From assembly GCA_965261925.1 (NCBI GenBank), contig OZ253486.1, forward strand, positions 1,550,001 through 1,614,000: a stretch of 64,000 nucleotides of DNA. Direction: 5' to 3'. The DNA comes from Bin87 sp965261925 (GTDB lineage Bacteria > Chloroflexota > Dehalococcoidia > Lucifugimonadales > UBA3495). Under the pieces are notes generated by a model. It made no database searches, was not told the origin of the DNA, and was given only the letters and a program-made list of their open reading frames with translations. Made by a program: the position numbers and the translations under genes. This document shows positions 15,467 through 25,335 of the stretch, one piece after another (the first letter of the stretch is position 1; each line of letters opens with the position of its first letter).

Positions 15467-17860
15467 TCAATCCACGACCTCCGCCTCGGGCATGCGGTAG
15501 CCCACTCTGGGTTCGGTGAAGATATACCTTGGGCTGTCGGCGTCGTCGCCCAGCTTACGCCGGAGACGGCGCATGTGAGTTCGAACCACCTGGGGATCGC
15601 CGGAATGGGTAACGCGCCAAACGCGCCGCAGCAACTGCTCGTGGGTCAGCGGGCGCCCGCCATTCAGCGACAGTACGCGCAGCATTTCGTATTCGATGGG
15701 CGTCAGATGGACGGGCTGATCGGCAATCTCCACTCTGCGCTGGGCATAGTCGATGACCAGGTCACCCAGGGCAAATGGCGCCGCCGTATCGCCCAGGTCG
15801 GCCGCGGCCGTCCGGCGAAGCGCGGCTCTGATCCGCGCCGTTAGCTCCGTAGGCGAGAAAGGCTTGACCAGGTAATCCGAGGCTCCAAGGTCAAGGGCCC
15901 GCTCAATGTCCTGGGCTCTCCCCGGGGCGGAAAGGCAGATCACCGGCACGTCGCCGATGTCGAGGATGTTCTGCATCAGCTCAAAACCGTCGACACCTGG
16001 CAGCGCCAAGTTCAGGAGGGCGAGTTGGGGGTTTTCCGACTCCACCAGGTGAAGCGCCTCATCGGGGCCCGTGGCAAATATCGTCAGGTAACGGTCTTTA
16101 GCGAGGATGTCGCGCACGTGTCTCAACGTCTGGGGATCATCGTCCACGACGAGAACGCGCCCCGCATCAATGTCGCGGGGATGCGACCGGCTGTCCGGTC
16201 GGTCCGAATTGGTGGGCTCTGCCTGGATGGACCGCTCAGCCACCGGTATCGTGAACGTGAACCGAATGCCGCTATCGAGACCGTCGCTTTCCGCCCAGAT
16301 TCTGCCGCCGTGGGCCTCGACTATTCCCTTGCAGATGGACAGTCCCAATCCGAACCCAGCAACCTCTCGTTCGACTACGTTGCCATCGATACCGGAATAT
16401 TTCCGGAACAGATTGGGTAGTTGGTCTGGCGGCAGTCCCCACCCTTCGGCCACCACGGAAACCGCTACGTATAAACCTTCGTGCTGGGCTGTCACTCCGA
16501 TGACCGATGACACCGGCGCGTATCTGGATGCGTTAGACAACAGGTTGTTGATGACCTGAGTTATGCGAGCCCGGTCTGCCATCACGGCGGGAAGATCCGC
16601 CGGCGCATCCACCCGGAGTCCGCTGCGGCCCCCTCCTCTGACAAACGAAGTTCTGGCCTGATCTACCAGAGCCACAACTTCAGAGGGTTCGAGACTCACC
16701 GAAAGGGTGCCGCTCTCGATCTGAGCGGCATCTAGCAGGTCGGTGATCATCGCGCGCATCCGGTCGGCCTGGTCATTGATGATCGTGTGGAACTGGCGGG
16801 TCTCCGCGGGGTTCAGGTTCGCGGACTCGTCCAGCAGGGTTGCGGCCGAACCCTTGATGGAGGTGAGCGGGGTCCGCAGTTCATAACTTACCAAACCCAG
16901 GAATTCTGCCCGCAGCCTTTCCAGGTCTTCCAACGGCGTCATGTCCTGGAGTGTCACAACCACCGACTCCATCTCGCTGCCATCCTCCGAATAGATGGAG
17001 GTAGCGTTGACCAGCACCGTCACCGACCTGCCGTCAGGCGCCTTGAGCACGACTTCCTCGGCGCGTAGCGCGGTGTAGGTCCTTAACCGGTGAGCCAGCG
17101 GGAACTCTTCCAGCGAGATCTCACGTCCGTCCATCCGCCGGATGCTCAAAACGTCCATCATTCGCTCGACCGGTTGGTCCGGCGGCCGGAGCCCCTCAAC
17201 GATCCTCAATGTCTCGCGGTTGTACGACACCGGCGCTCCCGATTTGGCGTCGAAGACCACAACCCCCACCGGGCATGTGTCTATCAGTGCTTCAAGGTCT
17301 GACCTCGCCCGCTGCTCGTCCCGGAACCTCCTGGCGTTGGCGATGACCAGCGCCGCCTGGGACGCGAACATCACCAGAATGTCCTCGTCCTGGCGCGTGA
17401 ACTCGCTGCCCCTTTCACCCTTCGTCACGTAGATGGAACCCATCCGCACGCCTTTGTTGCGGATGGGAGCCACCAGCAGGGCAGCGACGGCCACGGGAGG
17501 ACTCCAGTCCGCCATGTCCAGCGACCGCAGGTACGCGGGCAAATCGTTGATGCGGATCGGACCGGACACATCGTTGAGGTATCTGAAGAACTGCGCGCTC
17601 CCCGGCAATCCTGCCAGATGACGGTGTTGATCCGGCGTCAGGCCCGAGGTCACGAACTCCTCCAGCCCGTTGGACGCGTCGAGGACCGTCGTTGCGCCGT
17701 ACCTTGCGCCCGTCAGCGTGCGGGCGCTGTTGGTCACCTCTTCGAGCACGCCGTGATAGTCCAGATCCTCGTTGATGCGCAGGCTTGCCTCGCTCAGCTC
17801 GGTCAAGCGGTGCTGCAACGCCTGCATCCCAGGTGTCGTCCGATCGTCTGTGGTGGTCAA
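15467..17860 (-). CDS. GAF-PAS-histidine kinase-receiver-winged-helix fusion with lost phosphorylation sites
   Basis: The 797-residue order is GAF (about 20-180), PAS (about 190-310), HisKA (about 318-385), HATPase (about 430-560), receiver (about 588-700) and OmpR-type winged helix (about 705-797). Key residues are changed. The H-box reads FLGLVSYELRTPLTSIKG with Tyr326 where His is phosphorylated. The kinase G1 box reads V-A-E-G-W-G with Ala471 in place of Asp. The receiver reads L-L-N-L-A-L-P-G-V-D-G with Asn617 in place of the phospho-Asp. The N-box (INNLLSNASRYAP) and GLGLSICKGIVEAHGG remain. All domains are in frame with normal codon use, so this looks like a maintained pseudokinase acting as a ligand-responsive one-component regulator. 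It is convergent with the TPR gene (stops 47 bases apart). Confidence 0.9.
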   Translation of the reverse strand: MTTTDDRTTPGMQALQHRLTELSEASLRINEDLDYHGVLEEVTNSARTLTGARYGATTVLDASNGLEEFVTSGLTPDQHRHLAGLPGSAQFFRYLNDVSGPIRINDLPAYLRSLDMADWSPPVAVAALLVAPIRNKGVRMGSIYVTKGERGSEFTRQDEDILVMFASQAALVIANARRFRDEQRARSDLEALIDTCPVGVVVFDAKSGAPVSYNRETLRIVEGLRPPDQPVERMMDVLSIRRMDGREISLEEFPLAHRLRTYTALRAEEVVLKAPDGRSVTVLVNATSIYSEDGSEMESVVVTLQDMTPLEDLERLRAEFLGLVSYELRTPLTSIKGSAATLLDESANLNPAETRQFHTIINDQADRMRAMITDLLDAAQIESGTLSVSLEPSEVVALVDQARTSFVRGGGRSGLRVDAPADLPAVMADRARITQVINNLLSNASRYAPVSSVIGVTAQHEGLYVAVSVVAEGWGLPPDQLPNLFRKYSGIDGNVVEREVAGFGLGLSICKGIVEAHGGRIWAESDGLDSGIRFTFTIPVAERSIQAEPTNSDRPDSRSHPRDIDAGRVLVVDDDPQTLRHVRDILAKDRYLTIFATGPDEALHLVESENPQLALLNLALPGVDGFELMQNILDIGDVPVICLSAPGRAQDIERALDLGASDYLVKPFSPTELTARIRAALRRTAAADLGDTAAPFALGDLVIDYAQRRVEIADQPVHLTPIEYEMLRVLSLNGGRPLTHEQLLRRVWRVTHSGDPQVVRTHMRRLRRKLGDDADSPRYIFTEPRVGYRMPEAEVVD

Positions 17861-18110
17861 GCTTACCTCCGGTCGATTCTTGCCAAGCGCAATCGGTCTG
17901 GCCCTTCCAACCAGGTCGGGACGCTATGAACCGTTGCTTGCAAACTGTCATGCAACCGTCATAACTATACCTTGAACCGTCATGGCTATGTCAGATCATT
18001 GACCCTACCATTTGATTAACCAAACACTCAACCATAACGACACAGCCGATTGACCGGAATGGTTCCGGCGCCGCGTCGCAACGCGAGGTTGAGCCCAAGG
18101 AGACAGACCA

Positions 18111-19460
18111 ATGAAGATTGCGCTGATTGCCATGAGCGGCGTGCGCGCCTACAACGAGGAACTCACGGCGTTGGGAATGACCATGCCGGGCTTCATGGAA
18201 CGGGGTGAGGTGATCGCCTCCCTGCCCAGCCTGTCGCTGCTCACCCTGGCGGGGATGACGCCAAAATGCTTTGAGGTCGAGTACCACCAGGTGCCTGACA
18301 TCAGGAAGCTGGACCGGCTGCCGGACTGCGACCTGGCCGCCATCTCGACGTTCACCGCCCAGGTCAAGGAGGCCTACGCCCTGGCCGACCGGTACCGCGC
18401 GGCCGGCGTCAAAACGGTCATCGGCGGTCACCACGCCACGGCGCTGCCGCAAGAGGCGCTGCTCCACTGCGATGCGGTGGTGGTTGGCGAGGCCGAATTG
18501 ACCTGGCCGCGAGTGCTGGAGGACTTTCGGACCGGCTGCCTGGGCGGCATCTACCGTACCGGCGGGCAGGAGTTCGATCTTGCCGACTCTCCCATGCCCC
18601 GGTTCGACCTGCTGAACCCCGACGAATACAACCGGATTACCGTCCAAACCCAACGGGGGTGCCCGTGGCGGTGCAACTTCTGCGCCAGCTCGATCATGAT
18701 GACCAAGCGGTACAAGCTGAAGCCGGTGGAAAACGTGATCCGCGAGATCCGGGCGATCAAGGACATCTGGCCGAGACCCTTCATCGAATTCGCCGATGAC
18801 AACTCATTCGTCAACCGTTCCCATTCCAAAAAGTTGCTGCGGGCCCTGGCGGACGAGGGCATCAAGTGGTTCACCGAGACCGATGTTGCCGTGGCCGACA
18901 ATCCCGAACTGCTTGACCTGATGCGCCAATCGGGTTGCGCGGAAGTCCTGATCGGGTTCGAAAGCCCCACGGCCGGAAGCCTGGACGGGGTCGAACTCAA
19001 CAACAACTGGAAGCGCAGGCGTCTCGATGATTATCGGGAGGCGATCCGCCGCATTCAGTCCCACGGAATCGCGGTCAACGGCTGCTTCGTACTGGGGATG
19101 GACGGCGATACGGTGGACTGTTTCCCCGCAGTTCGCGACTTTGTCGCCGACAGTGGACTGTGCGAAGTCCAGATCACCGTCATGACCCCCTTCCCCGGGA
19201 CCCCGCTATACGCCAGCCTCGCCGGGGAAGGCAGGATGTTGGACGCCACCGGCTGGGAGAAGTGCACGTTGTTCGACGTCAACTTCCAACCCAACCAGAT
19301 GTCGGTGGAGGACCTGGAACACGGCCTCATCGAATTGGCGAAGCAGCTATACACCGACGAGGCCAAAACCGGCCGCAGGAACGCCTTTCGCGATCACGTC
19401 CGCGCCGCTCGGCAGCCCCGCGTTAAGGAGACGACACCATGGCTGGCAAACGTAGCCTGA
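18111..19460 (+). CDS. B12-binding-type radical SAM protein
   Basis: The 449-residue protein has an N-terminal cobalamin-binding-like Rossmann domain (about 1-150), with the GVKTVIGGHHATALPQEALLHCDAVVVGEAELTWP segment typical of these enzymes, then a radical SAM domain. The cluster motif is GCPWRCNFCASS with Cys184, Cys188 and Cys191. The C-terminal part (ITVMTPFPGTPLYASL...ELAKQLYTDEAK) resembles the DUF4070-like end found in this class. Members modify lipids, cofactors or natural products using a 5'-deoxyadenosyl radical; the substrate cannot be told here. The ATG follows AAGGAGACAGACC. It overlaps the start of the membrane-protein gene at 19439 by 22 bases, implying translational coupling. 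Confidence 0.88.
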   Translation: MKIALIAMSGVRAYNEELTALGMTMPGFMERGEVIASLPSLSLLTLAGMTPKCFEVEYHQVPDIRKLDRLPDCDLAAISTFTAQVKEAYALADRYRAAGVKTVIGGHHATALPQEALLHCDAVVVGEAELTWPRVLEDFRTGCLGGIYRTGGQEFDLADSPMPRFDLLNPDEYNRITVQTQRGCPWRCNFCASSIMMTKRYKLKPVENVIREIRAIKDIWPRPFIEFADDNSFVNRSHSKKLLRALADEGIKWFTETDVAVADNPELLDLMRQSGCAEVLIGFESPTAGSLDGVELNNNWKRRRLDDYREAIRRIQSHGIAVNGCFVLGMDGDTVDCFPAVRDFVADSGLCEVQITVMTPFPGTPLYASLAGEGRMLDATGWEKCTLFDVNFQPNQMSVEDLEHGLIELAKQLYTDEAKTGRRNAFRDHVRAARQPRVKETTPWLANVA

Positions 19461-19999
19461 CCAACCTGGAAACCGGGATGATGGGCGACGCGATGGCTCT
19501 CGGACCAATGCAGACGTCGGTGGAGATGACGCGGAACTCCCGTTTCGGCATTCGCGTCATCAGACTGGCGGCCACCAGCGTGGTTGCCCTGGGATTGATC
19601 TGGGGCTTCCAGGCTGCGACCTTGAACGCGCCAGCATTCGTAGGCATCTGCCTGGCGGCGGGATGGGCGTCGATGCCGGTTCTGCTGATGGTCAGCTTGC
19701 GCTGGCCGATGGCGCGTTACGGATTGGCGCTCCCCTCTACCCTGGTCGGTTTCGGACTGATCGCCATTTGCCTGACGGCGCTGCCGTCGGACTGGGGAGC
19801 CGCCAGGGTTGGTTGGCTGATGACCACGGCGGGTGTGCTCATGGGCGGCGTCCTGGGTCTCTGGTTCTGGTTCCGATTGGCTCCGGTGCCGCGGTTCCTG
19901 GACGATCCCTTTGGGCCGGGTCGGTGGACCCTGGTTGCCATCCATATCGCACTAATCGTTGTGGGCCTGGCACTGATCGGTTTGAGTGCTTTGGCCTAA
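19439..19999 (+). CDS. Multi-pass membrane protein coupled to the radical SAM gene
   Basis: The 186-residue product has hydrophobic segments at about 41-60, 66-84, 95-115, 124-145 and 164-185. I do not recognise a family. The start ATG overlaps the end of the radical SAM gene and is preceded by AAGGAGACGACACC, a strong ribosome site within that gene. The arrangement suggests that the radical SAM enzyme and this protein act on the same membrane or lipid-linked process; this is inference from context. No charged catalytic motif stands out between the helices. Confidence 0.72.
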   Translation: MAGKRSLTNLETGMMGDAMALGPMQTSVEMTRNSRFGIRVIRLAATSVVALGLIWGFQAATLNAPAFVGICLAAGWASMPVLLMVSLRWPMARYGLALPSTLVGFGLIAICLTALPSDWGAARVGWLMTTAGVLMGGVLGLWFWFRLAPVPRFLDDPFGPGRWTLVAIHIALIVVGLALIGLSALA

Positions 20000-20054
20000 T
20001 TGTGACCACAGATCGACCGACGTTGTCCGCGTCAACCCGGCATCTGGCCTTGCC

Positions 20055-20379
20055 ATGAAAACGGCTTTTGATACGATCAGCGTTGGAGACACCTTGCCGG
20101 CGGTCGGTGAACCGGTGCGTTGGCGGAGGCAACCAGCGCCGCCACGGAAAACCGCTCAACCCGTGGGGGATGACACCACGGACCGGGATATTCAGGACTC
20201 CACCCAGTCCGCCAGGTACTGGTTGATTGCTCTACTTGCGGTGTGGTCCCTGTGGGCGCCGATCCTTTGGTTGACGGTGATGGCGCTGGGAGACGGTTCC
20301 AATCTGATCGATCCGCCCAGCGAATGGTATTTTCGAGGGCGACTGTTGTACCCGGTACTGTCGCTGTTGACGGCTGCCG
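20055..20379 (+). pseudogene. Membrane-protein gene cut by IS1380
   Basis: From an ATG at 20055 the frame encodes about 108 residues (MKTAFDTISVGDTLP...) with a hydrophobic segment at about 55-80 (YWLIALLAVWSLWAPILWLTVMAL) and a second beginning near 98. At 20380 it runs into the left inverted repeat of an IS1380 element; the frame continues by chance to 20540 inside the IS. I do not recognise a family. A continuation beyond the right end of the IS (22089 on) is possible but not clear. It could have been the third gene of the radical SAM operon. Confidence 0.5.
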
Positions 20380-22088
20380 CCTATGCCCAAATCCACCGAT
20401 GCGAGTGGTGGGGCGCTGGAGCGGGACATGAGAGGCATGGAGACGGGATTGGCCAGTCTGATTTCGGGCGGATGGCGCCGGTAGTGGGCCTGTGGTCGGC
20501 GAGGGGAGCCGCGCATGAAGTGGCCAAAGGCAGCAAGTAACCCTCGCTGTCCCAGGTGTGCGGCGCGAGTTGGAGAGACCTTGGGCTGACTGGCGGATGA
20601 GGGCGAGGGTGGCGGGCCGATTGCCGGCGCCGCGGTCAGGAAGGGAGCGGCAGAGCCCGCAATCGAGCCAGGGCACGAGTGAACTGGGTTTCCCATGGCC
20701 AGCGCTTCGGAAGATGCAAGGTCAGGCGGCGGGCCGAGCGGGTGAGGCGTCCGGCCAGGGAGAAGAAGCGTCGTCGGAGGGTCTTGGCGGTAACCACCTG
20801 CTCACGCAGGCCGATGCGCGCCGTCCAGCGAGCCAGGTTGTGGGCGATGAGCTGCACCGCCAGCCAGGCGGCGTTGGCGGCGAAGTGTCCCGAGGGGAGG
20901 TGGTTGAGGCCCACGCCGCACTTCAGGTCGCGGGTGGCGTTCTCGATCTCGGCGTGGCGGCGATGGTCGGCCTCCAGCTCCAGAGTGTCGCCCTCCCGGT
21001 CGGTGATGAAGGCGTGATAGCTGTAGGTGGCAAACAAGGCCAGTTGAGATCCGGGCGTGGGCCTCTCCCGCCGCACGTTGAGCCGCACCGACGCGGCGTC
21101 GTGCTTACTCTCGAAGGGAACGTAGGTGGTTTCGGCCACGTCGGCAGCGCCGCCCATCCAGTAGGGTATGGGCGTCCAGTCCGCCTCCGGTATCGCTTCG
21201 ATGAGATTGCGCAGGGTCTGATGTTGGCGGACGGTGATGGAGTAGCGGACGTTAGTCTCTCGGCAGGTGGTGACCAAGGCGTGGTTATAGAAGCCGGTGT
21301 CGGCGCGCACTGTGAGTTGTCCGGCGGCCCCAGCGTAGCGCACCCGTCCCACCGTCTCACGCCGGAAGTGGGCGGCGCCCCGAGTGGTGTTGGCGCGACC
21401 TTCCCTGAGCCGGGCCATCGGCACGTCGCCGGTTCCGGCAGCAATGGCTAGCAGCGGGTGATAGCCCCGCTGGCCGGTGTAGCCGTCGTGGCGCGCCCCT
21501 TCCTTGGCCGGTCCGTAGGTCTCGCAGATGGTGGAGTCCAGGTTGATGGTCAACTCCCCGTCGCCGGGTCCCGCTCCGGCACCCCACGCCCGGGCCAGCA
21601 ACTCCCGGCTCACCCGGTCCAGCTGGCGAGCGTGGCCCCAACGGAAGCTGCGTAGAAATGTGCCCAGGGTGGATGGCGCCTTCACCACGCAGCCCAGCAC
21701 CCGCGCGGTCCTGCCAGCACGCAACACGTCGGCGTCGTCAATGCAGTCGCCAGCCGCCAGCGCCGACGCCACCAACGTCAGCATCTTATCCCCTGGGTTC
21801 GCCCGACCCAGCGCATCTCTCAGGTCAACGTGGCGGTCCACCAGCTCACCCAGACCCAGATGCTGGGCCAGCGTGACCGGCAGGATCAGACCGGCATTGG
21901 CCACCAAACGGTGGTCGTCGAAGACGATTTGGATGCGGTCGGGGTCGCTGCGTGGGAGCATCTGTTAGGTGCTCCTGGTCTGGGGACGGTTTGGTGTTTC
22001 ACAAACCATTATCCCAGAAGCAACGGGGCACTTTCTTATCCCTTCAGCACACCGCCACAACCATCTCTTCGGTGGATTGAGGTTTAGG
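20380..22088 (-). mobile_element. IS1380-family insertion sequence, copy 1 (complete)
   Basis: The ends are CCTATGCCCAAATCCACCGA at 20380 and, reverse-complemented at the right, CCTAAACCTCAATCCACCGA ending at 22088. They enclose one transposase gene. Two more copies are in the window (37495-39220 and about 39703-41390). I find no clear flanking duplication. A 596-bp part (20985-21580) is nearly identical to copy 3, while sequence on each side is visibly diverged. Confidence 0.88.
20636..21961 (-). CDS. IS1380-family transposase (intact)
   Basis: A 441-residue DDE transposase. Catalytic positions fit ELTINLDSTICETYG (first Asp, about residue 142), LTVRADTGFYNHALV (second Asp, about 220) and RRHAEIENATRDLKCGVGLNHLPSG (Glu, about 335), followed by a C-terminal LAVQLIAHNLARW helix. 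These blocks are standard for IS1380. The ATG at 21961 begins MLPRSDPDRIQIVFDDHRLVANAG, the conserved family start also seen in copies 2 and 3. It is the only undisrupted IS1380 transposase in the window, so it may be able to mobilise the others. Confidence 0.92.
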   Translation of the reverse strand: MLPRSDPDRIQIVFDDHRLVANAGLILPVTLAQHLGLGELVDRHVDLRDALGRANPGDKMLTLVASALAAGDCIDDADVLRAGRTARVLGCVVKAPSTLGTFLRSFRWGHARQLDRVSRELLARAWGAGAGPGDGELTINLDSTICETYGPAKEGARHDGYTGQRGYHPLLAIAAGTGDVPMARLREGRANTTRGAAHFRRETVGRVRYAGAAGQLTVRADTGFYNHALVTTCRETNVRYSITVRQHQTLRNLIEAIPEADWTPIPYWMGGAADVAETTYVPFESKHDAASVRLNVRRERPTPGSQLALFATYSYHAFITDREGDTLELEADHRRHAEIENATRDLKCGVGLNHLPSGHFAANAAWLAVQLIAHNLARWTARIGLREQVVTAKTLRRRFFSLAGRLTRSARRLTLHLPKRWPWETQFTRALARLRALPLPS

Positions 22089-22519
22089 TACTCGGACGGG
22101 CGCAATCTTTCTGCCGCGGCAATGGTTGCAATACGCCCGCTTTGGAGTTGACCCCGCGAGTGCATCTCGTTCTCAGGGCGACGGTAGGGATAGCCCGGAC
22201 TGTGACGAAACGGGCAATTCGGTTGCGTCGCTTTCCTGACTGGGCAGGACACCACAGATACGAACTAACAATGGAAAGTCGGGGACTGTGTTTGTGCGTG
22301 GGATCCTAACTTTGGACGTAGGCCATGACCAATGGTCAGCGGACCTACATTCCAGCAGTTAGAATGCTGCTGGACTTCTGATGATAGGGTGACGCAAATA
22401 ATTTGCTAACCGATATGATAATTGGCCCCAGCGGCCGGATGTCCCTTGGTGACGAATACGGTAGTGACGGCGCTGGCCGCGGCGATTCCGGTGCCTGCGA
22501 GAGATTCGAGGAAAAACGG
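22089..22519. other. No gene recognised (431 bp)
   Basis: Flank of IS1380 copy 1 leading to the LRR lipoprotein gene. It may hold the tail of the IS-interrupted membrane gene and the promoter of the LRR gene; I see no conserved coding frame, RNA or repeat. A GAGGA site at about 22508 serves the ATG at 22520. Confidence 0.45.
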
Positions 22520-25335
22520 ATGAACCGGTCGGTTGCAAGAATAGGACGGTTGCTCCCAGCGATTGGACTAATCGCCGTGATGCTGTTGGTGGTGACGAGC
22601 TGTGATTCTCAGCCGCCCTCTCCGCCAACCCCAACGTCGACCGGTGTACCTATCGCGGCCGCCACCCTGATGCCGACTGAAACGCCGGTCCCAACGCCAA
22701 CTACGGCCAGCGCTCCGACGGATACACCCGTGCGTACCCTCGCACCAGAACCGACTGCTACGCTGGCACCGACGAATACTCCGACACCGACCAATACTCC
22801 CGGTCCGACGGCCACGCCGACGTTTGTGCCGACCGCGACTCCCTCGTCCGCCGCCACATTGACACCAATGGAGAGGGACCGAGCGATATTGATCGCGCTC
22901 TACGAGGCAACGGACGGTGCCAACTGGACTAACAACACCAACTGGCTCACCGACGCGCCCATCGGGGAGTGGCACGGCGTTACCACCGATGGCGATAGCC
23001 GGGTTTCGGGGATTGTTTTAGGCCAAAACGGGTTGACGGGTAATCTACCGGCCGAATTGGGCGGTTTAGCGAGTTTGACCAACCTGAGCCTTTGGGGCAA
23101 CCAGTTGACGGGGCCGGTCCCGCCTGAACTGAGCGATCTTTCCGACCTGGAGCGCCTGGACCTGGGCGGCAATGACCTGACCGGTGGCTTTCCTGCTTGG
23201 CTGGCCAATCTTTCGGGCCTTACCAACCTATCACTATGGGGGAACGAACTGTCCGGGCCAATACCCTCCGGTCCAGGGCAATCGCGTCTTATCGTGTTCG
23301 GCATAACAAGCGATGCAAAGTATTAGTATCACAGATGTCGGCCACGGTTTATTACCGTTTGAGCGCCGATGCCAGCCTCGATTACCGTCGAAATGGGCGG
23401 TCGCAAAGCTCACCACCTGCATTTTCGAGTAACGAGATACCTTTTCCTGTCAGCGCCAGCTGTTATTCCGCCAAACTCAATTTAGACGCGATTGCCCTGC
23501 CCTCCGGTCTCGGTCGTCTGCAAAATCTCGAAACCCTGGATATCAGGACAAACCAGCTGACCGGCACGATACCGCCCAGCCTGGCCAACCTCTCAGACCT
23601 TAGAAACCTGCTCCTGAACGACAACCAATTGTCTGGATCAGTACCCGATTGGCTCACCGGCCTGACGAAGTTGGAACGACTGCAACTTGCCGGCAACGCC
23701 TTGACCGGCTGCATACCGCCTGCTCTGCAAAACGTCGCGACCAACGACCTGGCCGAGCTCGACCTTCCGTCCTGTGACGCTGACACCGTGTCGTCGTCCC
23801 TGCCCGATGGTTCCGGTGTCCTGACCTTCGACGACCCCGATGTGCCCCATCTGAAGTGGGAGGTTGGCCCTGAGGTTCTCGAGGAGTATTACCAGTATGC
23901 CCGCGCCGGAATTGTCTATCTGCACCGGTATGCGGCCCCGTTGGGCCTGCCCCCATTGCCGGATGACTCAACCTTTTATCTTTACTACAACCTCGACTTG
24001 GCGGCCAGGACATTGGCGCGGCTGGAGAAGAGGAGCGTTGAAAGTGCCCGGAGTGCTTTCGTCGATGACTCGTGGGGAGGATTGGCGGGCCTGGAAGATG
24101 TGGATTCGGGTTGGACTATGCTCAATCTGCCCTCCCTTGCCCAGGACGGTCAGCCCAGAGGTTTTATGAAAGTCGCCGCCCACGAGCTGTTCCACGTGTA
24201 TCAATATACGTTGCAGGGATACGGCAGGTTCTCCTTTACCCACTCAGAAGTGCGGGTTATTGGTCCGGCCTGGATGCAGGAAGGAGTTTGCGAATTCCAA
24301 GCGATAGCGGCGTTGGCAAAAGGGGGCATCTGGCCTTACGCGCAAAGTCACCAGCGTTACGCCAACGAGGCGCGTGAGGTGGATGTTTCCCTCCGGGAGA
24401 TGGAAACCTACAACGTGCTGCTCGACGGACCCGGCCGGTTCGCACTGGCTACGATGGGAGCGGAGTTCCTTGCAGCGAAGGCTGGCGAAGAAGCGTTGAT
24501 GACCTTCTGGACACTGCTGGGGCCCGGCACCACCTGGCAAGAGGCATTTAACACCGCGTTCGGCATGACCATCGACGATTTCTATTCGTTGTTTGAAGAG
24601 CATCGCGCTGCCGGGTTCCCCGCACCGGATTTGCCGGGCGCCGTGCCGCGTTTTCCTTTAGCGGAGACGGACCGAGCCGCGTTGACGGCTCTGTACAACG
24701 CCACCGGTGGCGCAAACTGGGCAAACAGCGACAACTGGTTGAGCGACGAACCGGGGAACCAGTGGCATGGTGTAAACATCAACTCTGACGGCCACGTCAC
24801 TCGGCTGGACCTCCAGGAAAACCAGCTGCATGGGACTATTCCAGCGGAGTTGGGCAGCCTCGTCGATTTGGAAAGGCTGATCCTATTCGACAATGGATTG
24901 ACGGGAGAGATTCCGAATGAATTAGGCAACCTCGCCGGCTTACGGCAACTGGAACTCGCCAACAACCGTCTCGACGGCGCCATACCAGCCAGCCTGGGCA
25001 ACCTGTCCAGCCTCACCAACCTGGGTCTCGACCACAATCGACTCACCGGGACCATTCCCTCGGCTCTGGGCAGCTTGTCCAACCTGAACGGTCTCTGGCT
25101 ACAAGGCAACGAACTTAGTGGCGAAATACCCGCCAGCTTGGGCAATCTTAGCAATCTGACGCGTCTGTCCCTCGCCCGTAACCAACTATCCGGACCAATA
25201 CCGCCCCAACTGGGCAATCTATCCAAGCTGGAACTCATCCGACTTGCCGAAAACGCGTTCACTGGCTGCGTGCCAGTCGCCCTGCAAAATGTTGCCAACA
25301 ACGACCTCGTCAACCTTGGCCTTCCTTTCTGCTGA
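22520..25335 (+). pseudogene. LRR/metallopeptidase-like lipoprotein split by a 226-bp miniature element
   Basis: Removing the element and one copy of its 10-bp duplication (236 bp) joins the two parts exactly in frame (P-S-G-L-G-R-L), giving 859 residues. Order: signal peptide with lipobox V-T-S-C (Cys28); a Thr/Pro-rich stalk to about 115; a first block of plant/bacterial-type leucine-rich repeats (LTNLSLWGNQLTGPVPPEL style); a middle globular domain with HELFH at 24181-24195 and a following GPAWMQEGVCEF, the HExxH...E pattern of gluzincin metallopeptidases; and a second LRR block to the end. In the present state, translation from 22520 stops at 23326 inside the element, and the C-terminal two thirds could be made only from a start within it. 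A cell-surface adhesion or proteolytic role is inferred. Confidence 0.85.
23274..23499. mobile_element. 226-bp miniature element, copy A
   Basis: The ends are CAGGGCAATCGCGTCT and its exact inverted complement (16 bp). It is flanked by the 10-bp direct repeats CCCTCCGGTC at 23264-23273 and 23500-23509. No transposase is encoded. The sequence reads identical by eye to copy B at 40991-41216. A second, imperfect inverted similarity (GTTCGGCATAACA against GTTTGGCGGAATAACA) lies just inside the ends. A 10-bp duplication is compatible with mobilisation by an IS4-type transposase, but the parent is unknown. Confidence 0.93.

Noticed and set aside
20055..20540. Treating the frame to 20540 as an intact membrane protein
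   Set aside because: The part after 20380 is the IS1380 left end, as shown by its match to the inverted repeat and to copy 2.
22403..22519. Longer N-terminus for the LRR protein from 22403
   Set aside because: The signal peptide begins at the ATG at 22520, with a good ribosome site; the extra 39 residues are polar and would block export.
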